Shown in pieces: positions 11,215 through 21,398 of a DNA stretch of 64,000 bases. Positions within the stretch are counted from its first letter, which is position 1. Every line of letters starts with the position of its first letter. The translations under genes and the position numbers were made by a program. The notes under the pieces are model-generated. The model worked only from the letters and a program-made list of their open reading frames with translations. It searched no databases and had not been told where the DNA came from. The DNA comes from Istiophorus platypterus (Eukaryota > Chordata > Actinopteri > Istiophoriformes > Istiophoridae): the NCBI GenBank assembly GCA_016859345.1, contig CM029118.1, forward strand, positions 29,135,501 to 29,199,500. Direction: 5' to 3'.

Positions 11215-11730
11215 TGAGAGAAGCCCCATTTCCTACCACAGACAAGACCATGCTGACTAACTACAGCCCCAGATCGGCAGCTGAGAGTGGATCTCTGTAA
11301 ACAACTAAAGTTCCGGGATCACATCATACATATGACTGTGCCCTGGGAAGAACAAATGGTAAGACTCATGAGAAGAAGCTTGCCAAATACCAGGAGCTGG
11401 TGGAGCACAAAAGAGGCAGGGGCTGGCATGCTCTCTGCAAGCTGATTGAAGTGGGCAGTGGGTTTTTCTGGTCACTCAATCTGTAAAACTCTTGCGGGGC
11501 TTGGGGTAACCAGAGCAAGGATGACCATATGTACCATTACTGAAGCTGCAGAGAAAGCCACTAGATAGCTTTGGATAAAGCGGGCAAGCTCATGGATTGT
11601 TGCTACTGGGATGTAATCTGAGACTTGATCATCCCCAGATGGCTCATGTGATGATCCATCCAGGCGCATTGTAGAGATGTATCTTTCAACCTGAATTTCT
11701 GGGTTAACAAGTGACATCTGAGAAAAAAAC
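11215..11730 (+). pseudogene. 3' end of an endonuclease-type LINE, copy 1
   Basis: This is the C-terminal end and 3' tail of the same element family as copy 2 at 12000-14420. Shared words include CTGAGAGTGGATCT, CAACTAAAGTTCC, GAGAAGAAGCTTGCCAAATA and, in the tail, AAGCTCATGGATTGTTG. Next to copy 2 it lacks about 60 bp between the word for DHII and the word for TVPWE. That removes the PD...E catalytic stretch of the restriction-like endonuclease. It keeps the Trp of TVPWE that copy 2 has lost to a stop. Frameshifts and stops make it non-functional. It lies head-to-tail just upstream of copy 2. Confidence 0.7.
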
Positions 11731-11999
11731 AACACTCAAGAACAGGGTGGTGATGGCTGGAGAGTCAGTTGACAGCATTGAAAGATAGCAACCTTGACAA
11801 ATTGGACAACCCAATCCAAGTTTAGTTTGAACCCCTCTGAAACATATCCCCAGGAGATCCCAAGTGGGGGTTCCCTAATAGGACTGACCCAAGGATCTTG
11901 ACCCCTGCGATTGTCTAGATGATGATAAACGCAAGATGCATCTACAGCAAAGTCTGCAGGAATCAACATGGCCTCAAAATCCATCAGCCCACATGGAAT
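11731..11999. other. junction between two tandem LINE copies
   Basis: Sequence between the 3' tail of copy 1 and the coding-like part of copy 2. It may be the 5' untranslated region of copy 2 or host DNA. No motif decides this. The 113-codon minus-strand ORF (11736-12077) shows no family signature. Confidence 0.4.
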
Positions 12000-14420
12000 G
12001 CTTAAACTAGGAGAAACAGGTGCAATGCAAAGGACCAGTTCCTGGTGGGATACAGGAAGAGCACAGCCAGGACTCACCCCACAGAGCCCAGTGCCTCATG
12101 CACCCCATCCAGAGTAGTTGCCTCCAGCAAAGAATCACTCTGAGGGGCAGAAGTTTGAAGAAGATGTGTGCAGAATCCTACAAACAACAGCTAAGGGTGA
12201 CGCTGACACACGGCTGCACGCAATGACAATCAGCTATGGTTCTGAGAGATTTGGCCACACTGAAACGGGGAGGAACAAGAAACCCTACAACAAGAACCAC
12301 ATGGCCACCAAAATACAGCAGTTCTGACAAGAGCTAAGAACTCTCATAAACAGTACAAGGTGGCCAGTGAAGAAGAACACCAGCCACTAATAGCGTTGGA
12401 AGAAATCTTCTTATGATTATGATGATTTTGCAGAGCAGAGTGGCACAGAAGACAAGGGAAGGAAAGAGCAAAGAAGCAAACATCCATCATTGCCAACACT
12501 TTTGGCTTTACCAGGAAACTGCTCAGTGATATGTGGAGTGGCAACCTCAAGCACTCAGTGGACAATGTCAGGACCTTCCCTTGCAACACCCTGAGTAACC
12601 CAGCAAGAGACCAGGAACTTGGCCACAACAATGCCCTGATAAGCCCATTTCCCCCAACAACTGAGTGTGACATTAAGGAACAAAACTGGAGAGGGGTCCA
12701 GGAGTTCATTAAGGCAGTGAGATCAGCCTCTGCCCCTGGGCCCATGGGGGTAACATACAACATGTGAAAATGCTGTCTAAGACTCCTCCTGTGGAACAAC
12801 ATGAGGGTGATCTGGCAGAGAAGAAGAGTTGTCAACCAGTGGAGATGTGATGAGGTTGTTTGGATCCCAAAGGAGGAGATGTCCAGACACATCCAGCAGG
12901 TCAGAACCATCTCAATGATCAACGTGAAAGCAAGATATTTTTCAGCATCTTGTCTCAGGGGTTGTCAAAATTCCTCTTAAAGGACTAATCATGAACATGT
13001 TGGTACAGCAAGACAGGATTTCTGGAACACCTGGCTGCTTGGAGTGTACAAAGGCAGTCAATCAGCTTCTCAGAGAAGCAAAGGAAGGCAAGGGCGACCT
13101 GGTGGTCCTGTGTTTGGACCTTGGCATTGCCTAAGGGTCCATACTACACAAGCTGGTTGAAGAGGCTCTTGGTACACACCATGTGCCCTGCAACATCAAC
13201 AACCTCCTTTAGGATTACTATAATGAGAGAGTTGAGAGTTAAATCCAGGTCTTCATCATCAGAGTGGCACAGGCTTGAGAAGAGAATCATAACTGGTTGA
13301 ACCATCTGAGTCATCCTTTTTGCCCTCGCATGGTGGTCAAGTCAGCAGAGGTGGAGTGCCATGGATCCTTGACAAAGACTGGCATGCAGCAGCCAACAAT
13401 CAGAGCCTATGTGGATGATCTTACTGTTATCACATAAGTCCCTGGCAGCAGTTGGATCTTACAAGGACTTGATAAGCTCATCTCAGGCACAAAGATGGGT
13501 TTAAACCATTAAAGTCAAGGTTCCTTATTTTGAAGAAAGAGAAAGTTGTTGAGATGTTCCACTTCACAATTTCCAAGACCATCATTCCTACACTGTCAGA
13601 ACAGTCAGTCAAGAACTTGGGGAAACTCTTCGACTGCAGCTTGAAGGACCTAGCTGCCATCCACAAGATCAGTGGTGACCCTGAGGCCTGGCTTGCCAGG
13701 GTTGACAAATCTGGGCTGCCCAGTAGTTTCAAAGTTTGGATTTACCAGCATGCCATTCTACTCAGGGTTTTGTGGCCACTGCTACTGTATGCAGGTGAAG
13801 TGGAAGTATGAGTCAGTCATAAGACACAGTCAGCAAAGAGTCTGGACAAGGTGAGAAAACACTGCAGCAGAAGATTGCTCCACATCCCTAGACCAGGAGC
13901 TGAGAGTTGATCTTGGAAAACAACTAAAGTTCCCTGATCAAATCATAAAAACAAGACACCACCCAGACGTGATTCTCTACTCTGACTCCACCAAGCAGAT
14001 GATCATGTGGGAGCTGACTGTGCCATAGGAAAAACACACAGAGGAGGCATATGAGAAGAAGCTTGCCAAATACCAGAACCTGGTGGAGCAGTGCAGAGGC
14101 CGGGGCTGGTGGGCTCTCTGCAAGTTGTTTGAAGTGGGCTGCCAGGGGTTTTCTGGTCACTAGATTTGTAAAAATGTGGCATGGCTTTGGGGTACACAAA
14201 AGGGGGGCATTAATGAAGCCACATACCATTACAGTACACTTACCATAATGAAGCCATAAGGAGAGCCACTAGATGGCTTTGGATAAAGAGGTCAAGCTCA
14301 TGGATTGTTGTTACAGGGATAGAATCCCAGACTTGATCAACACCGGATGGGTCACCTGGATGTGGGGTTCTGATGTTGAAAGACCTGAATCCCTCAACTG
14401 GCCCTAGGAACATCACTTAT
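12000..14420 (+). pseudogene. degenerate LINE: reverse transcriptase plus restriction-like endonuclease, copy 2
   Basis: Plus-strand reading recovers a reverse transcriptase broken by stops and frameshifts. Motifs in order: RSASAPGPMG (12720-12749), VVWIPKEE (12855-12878), VRTISMINV (about 12900), LCLDLGIA (about 13110), a degraded GCTIS/LFALA region (about 13300) and the catalytic AYVDDLTV (YVDD at 13408-13419). The thumb region ends in YQHAILLRVLWPLLLYAGEV near 13740-13800. The C-terminus carries HPDVILYSDSTKQMIMWELT (13960-14019): PD at 13963-13968 and Glu at 14011-14013 fit the PD-(D/E)xK layout of R2-type endonucleases, followed by KLAKYQNL. The Trp codon after TVP is TAG (14026-14028). 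A linker usually present between thumb and endonuclease appears deleted near 13880. Family assignment (R2/NeSL/Hero-like group with this endonuclease type) is from memory. The exact clade is open. Confidence 0.8.
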
Positions 14421-15650
14421 GTGCTTAATTTAGGATTAAACCTGTAGTTTATCCTGGTCTTTTTTTTTTTCTATATCTCTGAGGTTTTCTCCACATAAAT
14501 GCGTAACTCATATGTTTTTTTAAAAATAATGTAAAATCAGTCTTTCTGACTTGCTGTTATCTGAGAATACATTTGATCGATCATTTGAAAACTTGAAATA
14601 TCATCTTTATTGTTAAGTTGGTGCTTTACAGCATTCTTAAGCATAATTCTTATAATTCAGATAAATAAGGGCCCAGATCTCAACTGGACACATAAAGATC
14701 TTAAAATCTTCTATAAATTTTATACATCATGACTCTATGTAACACATTCATAATTTATCATTGTAAATGTGGTCAGCTTTGGTTTATTTCAGTAGCCAAT
14801 TGTTCTTTACTCTTGGAATACAGTTTCTTTGAACAAATGGATGGGCTCTTTTCATTATCAAAAATTACCTTATCAAACCCATGTTAGACCCATTGTAAAG
14901 TAGTGTGCATCTCTAAAAAGAGAATCAGGCAAAAACTTCCCAAATGTTTTAAATATAACTGAATTCCCATAATGTCTTATCTAAAAGAGAAAAAGAAAAA
15001 AAAAGCCAAAATACAGTATAACAGTATATTCAATTATTTGACACTGCATTGGGTCTGCTCATGAACCTCCTGACGAGGTGCTGTCATTTGCATTTATATT
15101 CAGACAAACAAGCATTTCTGTCCATGTGCAAAGTGAAGGAATGTTTTATGTGGTCTTGAGAGACAGTATATTAAGAGCACACTGTGCACCAGAAATACAA
15201 CAGCACTTTGCATACCCTATTTTCCTCTTCATCTGGCTGTTATTTTGGTTCCTAATGAAATCACACACAAAATCGCTCAAAATGCTGACAACACAAGCTT
15301 CAAGGCCAGAAAAGCCAATCCTCTCAGGGCTCCATTTAGATAGCAGCTAAAGGGGGTGCTCTAAAACTAGATTTGTTTCTGTTGTCTTTTTCCAGTTCCA
15401 TCGCTGCCTGCCATGGCTGCTGTCTGGAAATATCAAAAAAAAAGAAAGAAAAAATTACAATGAAAAAAAAAAAATTAAAAAACACTTGTATCTAAATCTA
15501 AACCCCTGGACAAAGACAGGAGAGAAAAAGGGAAAAGAATGAAAGGCAGACAGAGCGAAGTGGAGAAATGCTCCACAACACCAGCACTGCTTAACTTCTT
15601 TGCATCTCATACTATAGTCATGGCTACATTTTCCTTCCAAAATGACACTT
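14421..15650. other. non-coding, nothing recognised
   Basis: AT-rich, with T and A homopolymers near 14460 and 15435-15480. No gene or element identified. Confidence 0.55.
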
Positions 15651-16100
15651 TAATTAAACAAATTACTGTGCCTCGGGAAAAGGACCTTCAAGAGTGCGAT
15701 AAGGCCACGGGGAGATAAAAGCCTTATAGGGAGTGTTTATCAGAGACGCGGGGGTTTAAACCTTTAATAGGTAATGCCCAGATAAGTAAGCCTTTGTGGT
15801 GTTACTGGTGCAGAGATATTTTACACAGAGGAGCTTACCAATGAGATGGAGAAAAAAAAGCTGGATCAAACCAACGACTTAAAGAGTCTCTGATTAAGAA
15901 TGGCAGAGAATAGGGGGATGCCAAAAAGTGTCCCTTCACTAAACTCTCCTCTTTTATTTATACGCATATCAGTATGCAAAAACGCTACTGAGATTGAGCT
16001 CTTACAGTCTTTTCTCTGGTTTTAACCTTGGTAGGATGTGCAGCTTCTTTATTTATTTATATTTTTTACAAACCAGCATTTGTGATAAGAGTCTTACCAA
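15651..16100. promoter_or_regulatory. possible regulatory block with clustered GATA motifs (inference)
   Basis: Within about 90 bp there are four WGATAR-like words: CGATAAGG (15697), AGATAAAA (15714), TTATCA on the opposite strand (15737) and AGATAAGT (15780). A GGTTTAAACC palindrome lies among them. The block is complex and has no repeat or coding character. Function is inferred from motif spacing only. Confidence 0.3.
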
Positions 16101-16358
16101 TTTTCATGGATTAACATGAGTGGAAACATTTAATTGCATGCATCCCAGTAGTAGATTTTAACTGTCATACAAACACAGACAGAGCTAAGAGAGAGTATTA
16201 AAAGAGGAAACTTTTATTCTCTGTGTTTCTGGTAACAAGTATCCATCTTGTAATGGAGAACAAGAACACCTGTCAATGTGAGTCTGTGGACACAACCAAA
16301 AGGATATCAGAGAGCAGCTAGACTAACATTTGTCTATAGCCAAAACATATTAAGCTTT
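16101..16358. other. non-coding flank of the RTE insertion
   Basis: Unique AT-rich sequence that ends in the upstream copy of the RTE target-site duplication. Confidence 0.55.
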
Positions 16359-17133
16359 AGTATGTATGTGTTGCTTTGGAGGAGAAGGTTGAGAGGTGGA
16401 GATTTGCCCTGGAAAGGAGAGGAATGAAGGTTAGCCGCAGCAAGACAGAGTACATGTGTGTGAACGAGAGGGACCCAAGTGGAAGAGTGAGGTTACAGGG
16501 AGAAGAGATAAAGAAGGTGGAGGATTTTAAGTACTTAGGGTCAACAGTCCAGGGCAATGGAGAGTGTGGAAAAGAGGTGAAGAAGCGTGTGCAGGCAGGC
16601 TGGAACGGGTGGAGAAAAGTGTCAGGTGTGATGTGTGATAGAAGAGTTTCAGCTAAAATGAAAGGAAAGGTGTACAAAACGGTGGTGAGACCAGCGATGC
16701 TGTTTGGTCTAGAGACAGTGCCACTGAGGAAAAGACAGGAGGCAGAGCTGGAGGTAGCAGAGATGAAGATGTTGAGGTTCTCTCTGGGAGTGACCAGGAT
16801 GGATAGGATCAGGAATGAGTACATCAGAGGGACAGCACATGTTAGAGGTTTAGGAGATAAAGTCAGAGAGGCCAGACTGAGATGGTTTGGACATGTCCTG
16901 AGAAGAGATAGTGAATATATTGGTAGAAGGATACTGAGTTTTGAACTGCCAGGCAGGAGGCCTAGAGGAAGACCAAAGAGGAGGTTTATGGATGTAGTGA
17001 AAGTGGACATGAAGGTAGTTGGTGTGAGTGAAGAGGACGCAGAAGACAGGGTTAGATGGAGGACACTGATTCGCTGTGGCGACCCCTGAATGGAAAAGCC
17101 GAAAGAAAAAGAAGAAGTATGTATGTGTTGCTT
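16359..17133 (+). mobile_element. 5'-truncated RTE-like LINE insertion with 18-bp target-site duplication
   Basis: AGTATGTATGTGTTGCTT occurs at 16359-16376 and again, identically, at 17116-17133. Between them lies a LINE 3' end: a long open frame, then 26 bp of tail rich in GAAAGAAAAAGAAGAAG. A perfect duplication and an intact frame indicate a comparatively young insertion, in contrast to every other element in this window. Insertion used only the last roughly 740 bp of the element, the usual 5' truncation of target-primed reverse transcription. Confidence 0.9.
16376..17092 (+). CDS. RTE-like LINE polyprotein, C-terminal part of reverse transcriptase (partial)
   Basis: An open frame of about 237 codons ends at TGA, with RCGDP as the last residues. 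It has no authentic start: it is open from the insertion point, and the first codon TTG straddles the target-site duplication. Recognisable pieces are KVSRSKTEYM (about residues 19-28), the reverse-transcriptase thumb entry FKYLGSTVQGNGECGKEVKK (about 53-72), KGKVYKTVVRPAMLFGLETV (about 101-120), LGVTRMDRIRNEYIRG (about 142-157), RLRWFGHVLRRDSEYIGRR (about 174-192) and GRRPRGRPKRRFMDVVK (about 200-216). These follow the order found downstream of the catalytic YADD box in RTE-type LINEs. The palm with its catalytic Asp residues and the whole endonuclease are missing, so the product cannot retrotranspose. The minus-strand ORF over the same DNA is a shadow. RTE is my best clade call, from memory. 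Confidence 0.8.
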
Positions 17134-17659
17134 GTCAAAATGAGGCAGTTGAAGAGACTTGGCTGAATTTTCGATGGATGACCAAGATGGTTTAGCTTAT
17201 ATGATGGCTCAGGCAGCAAGCTGGCTGGCATGCTAGCTAGCTTAACAGTTTAGTTACTTAAATAGGAGTGGATGCTTTTCCTTGCAAAGACGAGGCAGCT
17301 GACAGTGACAGCTTGGCTGTTGCTTGCACAGTACTGTGCAGTATGCCACAGATGGTAGCAACATGCTGCCTAGTTTGACATGGAGTTTGCTGGTTGTGGT
17401 CGGTTAGCATGGTGGTAAGTGGTGACAATGGAGTGAATTTAACCTGATAATGAGGGTTGTGTCGAATGCGTTAAAGCCAGTAAGGAGGGGCGGTTTTGGG
17501 ATGCTGGAAGACACTGGTGAAATTTTTGGGTATTGTGGGCCCATCTCAGTGAAACACTACTTAATGAGCAGATACCTACCTGATGACCATGTAGACTTGC
17601 CTGCACTCTGACACTCACAAACAAGTTCAATTTCACACCGAATAACTTTCTTGGTAAGA
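17134..17659. other. non-coding, nothing recognised
   Basis: Moderately GC-richer than average, with GCTAGCTAGC-type words near 17228-17240. No gene or element identified. Confidence 0.5.
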
Positions 17660-18216
17660 CAGGTCAAGGTCAGTAATTTACACTCTGGATTTCTGGAGCC
17701 AGAGTGAACATCAGGTTCTTGGTCATCGTTCTTACTGAGTCCCTTCTCCCCTCATTGCCCAGTTTGGCCAGTTGGCTCTGGGAAGAGTCCTGGTTATCCC
17801 AAATGTCTTCCATTTCAGAATTATCAAGGTCTCTGAGCTCTGCAGGCAGTTGCTTCAACCTCATGGCTTGGTTTTTGCTCTGATATGCATTGTCCAGTTT
17901 GAGACCCTATGCAGACAGGTGTGTGCTTTTCCAAAACCCATCAAATCAACTGAATTCACCACAGGCTGAATCCAATCAAGGAGTTGAGACAACTCAAAAA
18001 GGATGAAAAGAAATACTGAAGACTTATGTCAATGTGATTTTTCAGTTTTTATTTTTTTATAAAATTCTAAAATTCTTTTTCGCCTTCTTTTTATGAGCTA
18101 TTGGGGATAGATGATGCAAGTTAAAAAGGAATTCAAAGGATTTTAGCATTGCCCTGCAGCATAACAAAACGTAAAAAAGGTGTAGGGGTTAGGATACTTT
18201 CTGCGTGCACAGTACA
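17660..18216 (-). mobile_element. Tc1-like transposon 5' end, reverse orientation
   Basis: Read on the minus strand from the right: a terminal repeat (18191-18214) with TACTGTGCACGCAGAAAGTA words, then the long A/T-rich leader, then the transposase start. The minus frame at 17670-17864 gives MRLKQLPAELRDLD and, after degenerate sequence, MTKNLMFTLAPEIQS. These match the N-terminal HTH region of the same Tc1-like family as the remnant at 320-862. The element breaks off near 17660, before the catalytic domain. This copy keeps the terminal leader that the first copy has lost, and it is not folded back. Confidence 0.75.
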
Positions 18217-21200
18217 GGTAGGAGTGACACATTTAGAGGTGTAGTATTTCAAAAATTTGAGGATTTATTATTTCATAATTACTTTCCGACAGAATAAAAA
18301 AAAAATGTCTTATGACCTGAACACGGTTGGATTCTATTAATGTAAATCAGTGATAAAACGTATAGCAAAATAGGCCTTAATTCATTTGTCACGGATTATC
18401 ATTTTGAAGTACAGCATTACAAAGGTTTAAGTCTTCAATTTTTAAACTTAAACAAAAACAACTGTAATGGAAGTAATTACATCACTTCCAATAAAGAGGA
18501 GAGAGGGCAGAGGAACAGGCAGAGAGGTGGTGATGATGTCATTGTTATTTGACATGACTGTAACTGAAGCCAAGTCCAACTGCAGACTGAAAGAGAGGGC
18601 TCCTGCTGGCTGGAAAGCCTGTCCGAACACACTGCATGTGTTTTAGGTTAGAAGAGCATGTGGTAGGGTTACGCTACAAGACACCATTAACCTGACTCTC
18701 TGCGTCAGACAGACAGACACACACACAGTGAGTATAACTCACTACAGTTCCTTAACCTCCCCGACACACACGGCAAACATACACAATCTCAACGACACCA
18801 AAGAACTCAGCAGTAAGTTAACAGCCCCCCAGAGGAAGGAGAAGAGTGTTGCCAGCTCTCAGATCACTTCCTGTACATATTCCAACCTCCCCCCAGCTCC
18901 TATGTCTATGCTTGTGTGTGTATGTGTGAGAAGGGGAAAGGCCTATACTACACAAAACCATCCCTATCTTCTCTCCTTTGAGGCACTGTGGACCACCATG
19001 GAGTGTGTTCAAAGACTGCTGGTGGTTATGGGAAATGATCCCCCTATGTAAATGTTTCCTTTTATTTTCCCTTTTGCTCCCTTTTCTGCAAAGAACATAT
19101 TTTTTACTTGCTTTCTGTGGAGCGAATCAGGACACACAGGACTGATAGCGCACTAAATTGAGTCAAATGCAACAGCTGCACATACAGTAGTGTACCATTA
19201 CTGCTATTTTCATTTTTATTTTAGCACAAATCATTTACATTACAATCAGTAATGTGTTGCTTTATTTTCCCCTCACTGGGGGTGTGCTCTCTGAACATTT
19301 AGATGTATATTATGAATGTATCATCAACAAATGCTTTCCTCCGATCACACATATCCATTATTTGGAAGATAAAAGCGGCATGGAAAGATGAGGGGCTCGG
19401 TTTGTCAATGGCAGCCCTGGGCACAGACAGTTCTCTGCCTGTCACATACCTGCTGCTGCCACTTCCTTTTAGCATAAGCAAGCGTGAAATGTTTACTTGA
19501 ACACATTTCTGTGGGAGAGCGTGGAATGAGAGCTGGCACGAGGTGCATAGGAGTTACGCCGATGTGACAGATATATAAAACAGGGTGAATGAGAGAAAGA
19601 AGGAGGATGAGAGAGGAGGACACAGAAAGAGAGAGTGTCTGTTTTTGTGAATGTGTGCGTGCGTATACGTGTGAGCATGAGAAAGTGTAAGAGCAACTGC
19701 CACTTGCCATTGTGCCAGCCCTGCAGCTGAGGTGAGTCTTCAGCGTGGGATAAATCCAACCTGATGCACCCTCCTCGTGCCTTCAAAGCATGCAGGCATT
19801 GCCATGCTGTTCACGTCGAAGGACAGCACACATTAGCTGTCAAACTCCTCTTTCATCTCACAACTTCAAAGCGGCCCATTGATTACTCTAAGTGGCCATT
19901 ACCAAACATCCGAGCATGCCACCTCAGTCAGAGGCAACCGCTGACAAAGAAGAAGGCGAAACCATCACGAGGCTGAGTCTGAGGCAGACGGAGAGGACAG
20001 CAAACCGCAGACAAACAGACTTAGAGACAGCGGTCAGACAACAGAGAATAAAAAGAAGATAGCACCAAAGAGGAGAAGAGGTTACTTACAAAAACGACAG
20101 CAGAAAATAAAAAAGACAAGCACTTTTCTATGTGTACAAACAAGGGGCTCTTTTGGAACATGTGAACAAGGGATCACCTGAACACCCCCCCAACCACCAC
20201 CCATATGATAGCACAAGACAATGGAACAGAGCTGCTGTCTGCTGACAGACTACCACAGCATCTGAATTTGAGAGACGGAGAGAGATGGAGGGTAAGAGAG
20301 GGCTGTACTCACAGCTCCAAAGCACTCCTCACTGTCTGCTGTTATAATTATTTGTTACATAGTTATCTATTCTACTTGTACATTACACATAAAAGAAACA
20401 AAGGTACACCTTTGTTGTTGTTGTGTAGAAAGAAAATGCCATGTAAACTTTTATACAGCGTCCAGGATTACACAAGGCAGAATGTTTTCAGAAGGCTGAC
20501 ACAGATCTTGTGGAATAAACCTGCCAGTTAGTTATGCTTTGTTAAGATCACATATGTGCATTGTTAAGCAAAATAAATAAATAAACAAATCAAAATTTCA
20601 CACCTTCATTTTGGAACTACAGTGACGTGTAGGGAAAATCATACTGAAAAATAATTTTTTAATGCCAAAAAGGCCTCTTTTGACATATCGTGGCAAAAAG
20701 CAGAGGTGTGATTGAGGAAAAAGAAAACAAAGAGTGATCAGAATAGTCATTAGTGATCATTTGTGTGCTAGGTTTTAAAACAGCATCTAAATATAGCAGG
20801 GGTAAGACCTCCTGATGGATAATCAACTTTCAACCAGTGATGGCAACACTCAAATTCTAGACCGTTTATCACTTCACTTTGTTATACAGAGTCTTACTCA
20901 CATACTAGTATGACTGGAGTTATCCTCTATTTTCCCTAGTCTCTTACTGGGGTTGAGAAACCTGTCAGAGAAAACACAAGCAGCAAGTGATAGCTCTTGC
21001 AGTCCCCACATGGTATCTCAATAATGAAAGAGGTTCTAATGTGTCTAAGTTTTTTAGGGGTTATACATCAGCAACTATGTAGACAACATGTAACCCTGTA
21101 ATGCACGCCTTTCACAAGCCTTAATTTCTATGCTTCATTCAGACCAACTTCAGCTCTGTGTGGACAATGTCCGACGATGCAGAGGGACTGGCAAAAACCA

Positions 21201-21338
21201 CAGGATATTTCTGAGCAAAAAGTGAAGCTGATAATGCATTGTGACGTCTTCTAGCAGATCGCTGTGTTGACAAATCACTTATGCGCATTCTTGGTATATT
21301 ACTTTAGTATTTATGCTGTTTACCTTGCAGTCGTTGCA
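18217..21338. other. long non-coding stretch
   Basis: About 3.1 kb without recognised genes. Includes CA-type words at 18711-18726, a GA-rich to TG-rich low-complexity patch at 19580-19680 and purine-rich sequence at 19945-20110. ORFs of 97-108 codons at 18728, 19405, 19493 and 20205 overlap on both strands and carry no motif. Confidence 0.55.
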
Positions 21339-21339
21339 A

Positions 21340-21372
21340 CCCCCCCCCCCCCAAAAAAAAAAAAAAAAAAAA
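21340..21372. repeat. C13-A20 homopolymer pair
   Basis: Thirteen C followed by about twenty A, then an A/C-rich tail to about 21398. Such runs are prone to length error. Confidence 0.9.
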
Positions 21373-21398
21373 CAACAAAAAAACCCCAAACAAACAAA

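Noticed and set aside
12344..12922. 192-codon minus-strand ORF
   Set aside because: It is antisense to the reverse-transcriptase remnant, whose plus-strand motifs (ASAPGP, WIPKEE) explain the sequence.
16357..17010. 217-codon minus-strand ORF
   Set aside because: Shadow of the purine-rich RTE-like frame on the plus strand; hydrophobic Leu/Ser composition follows from that.
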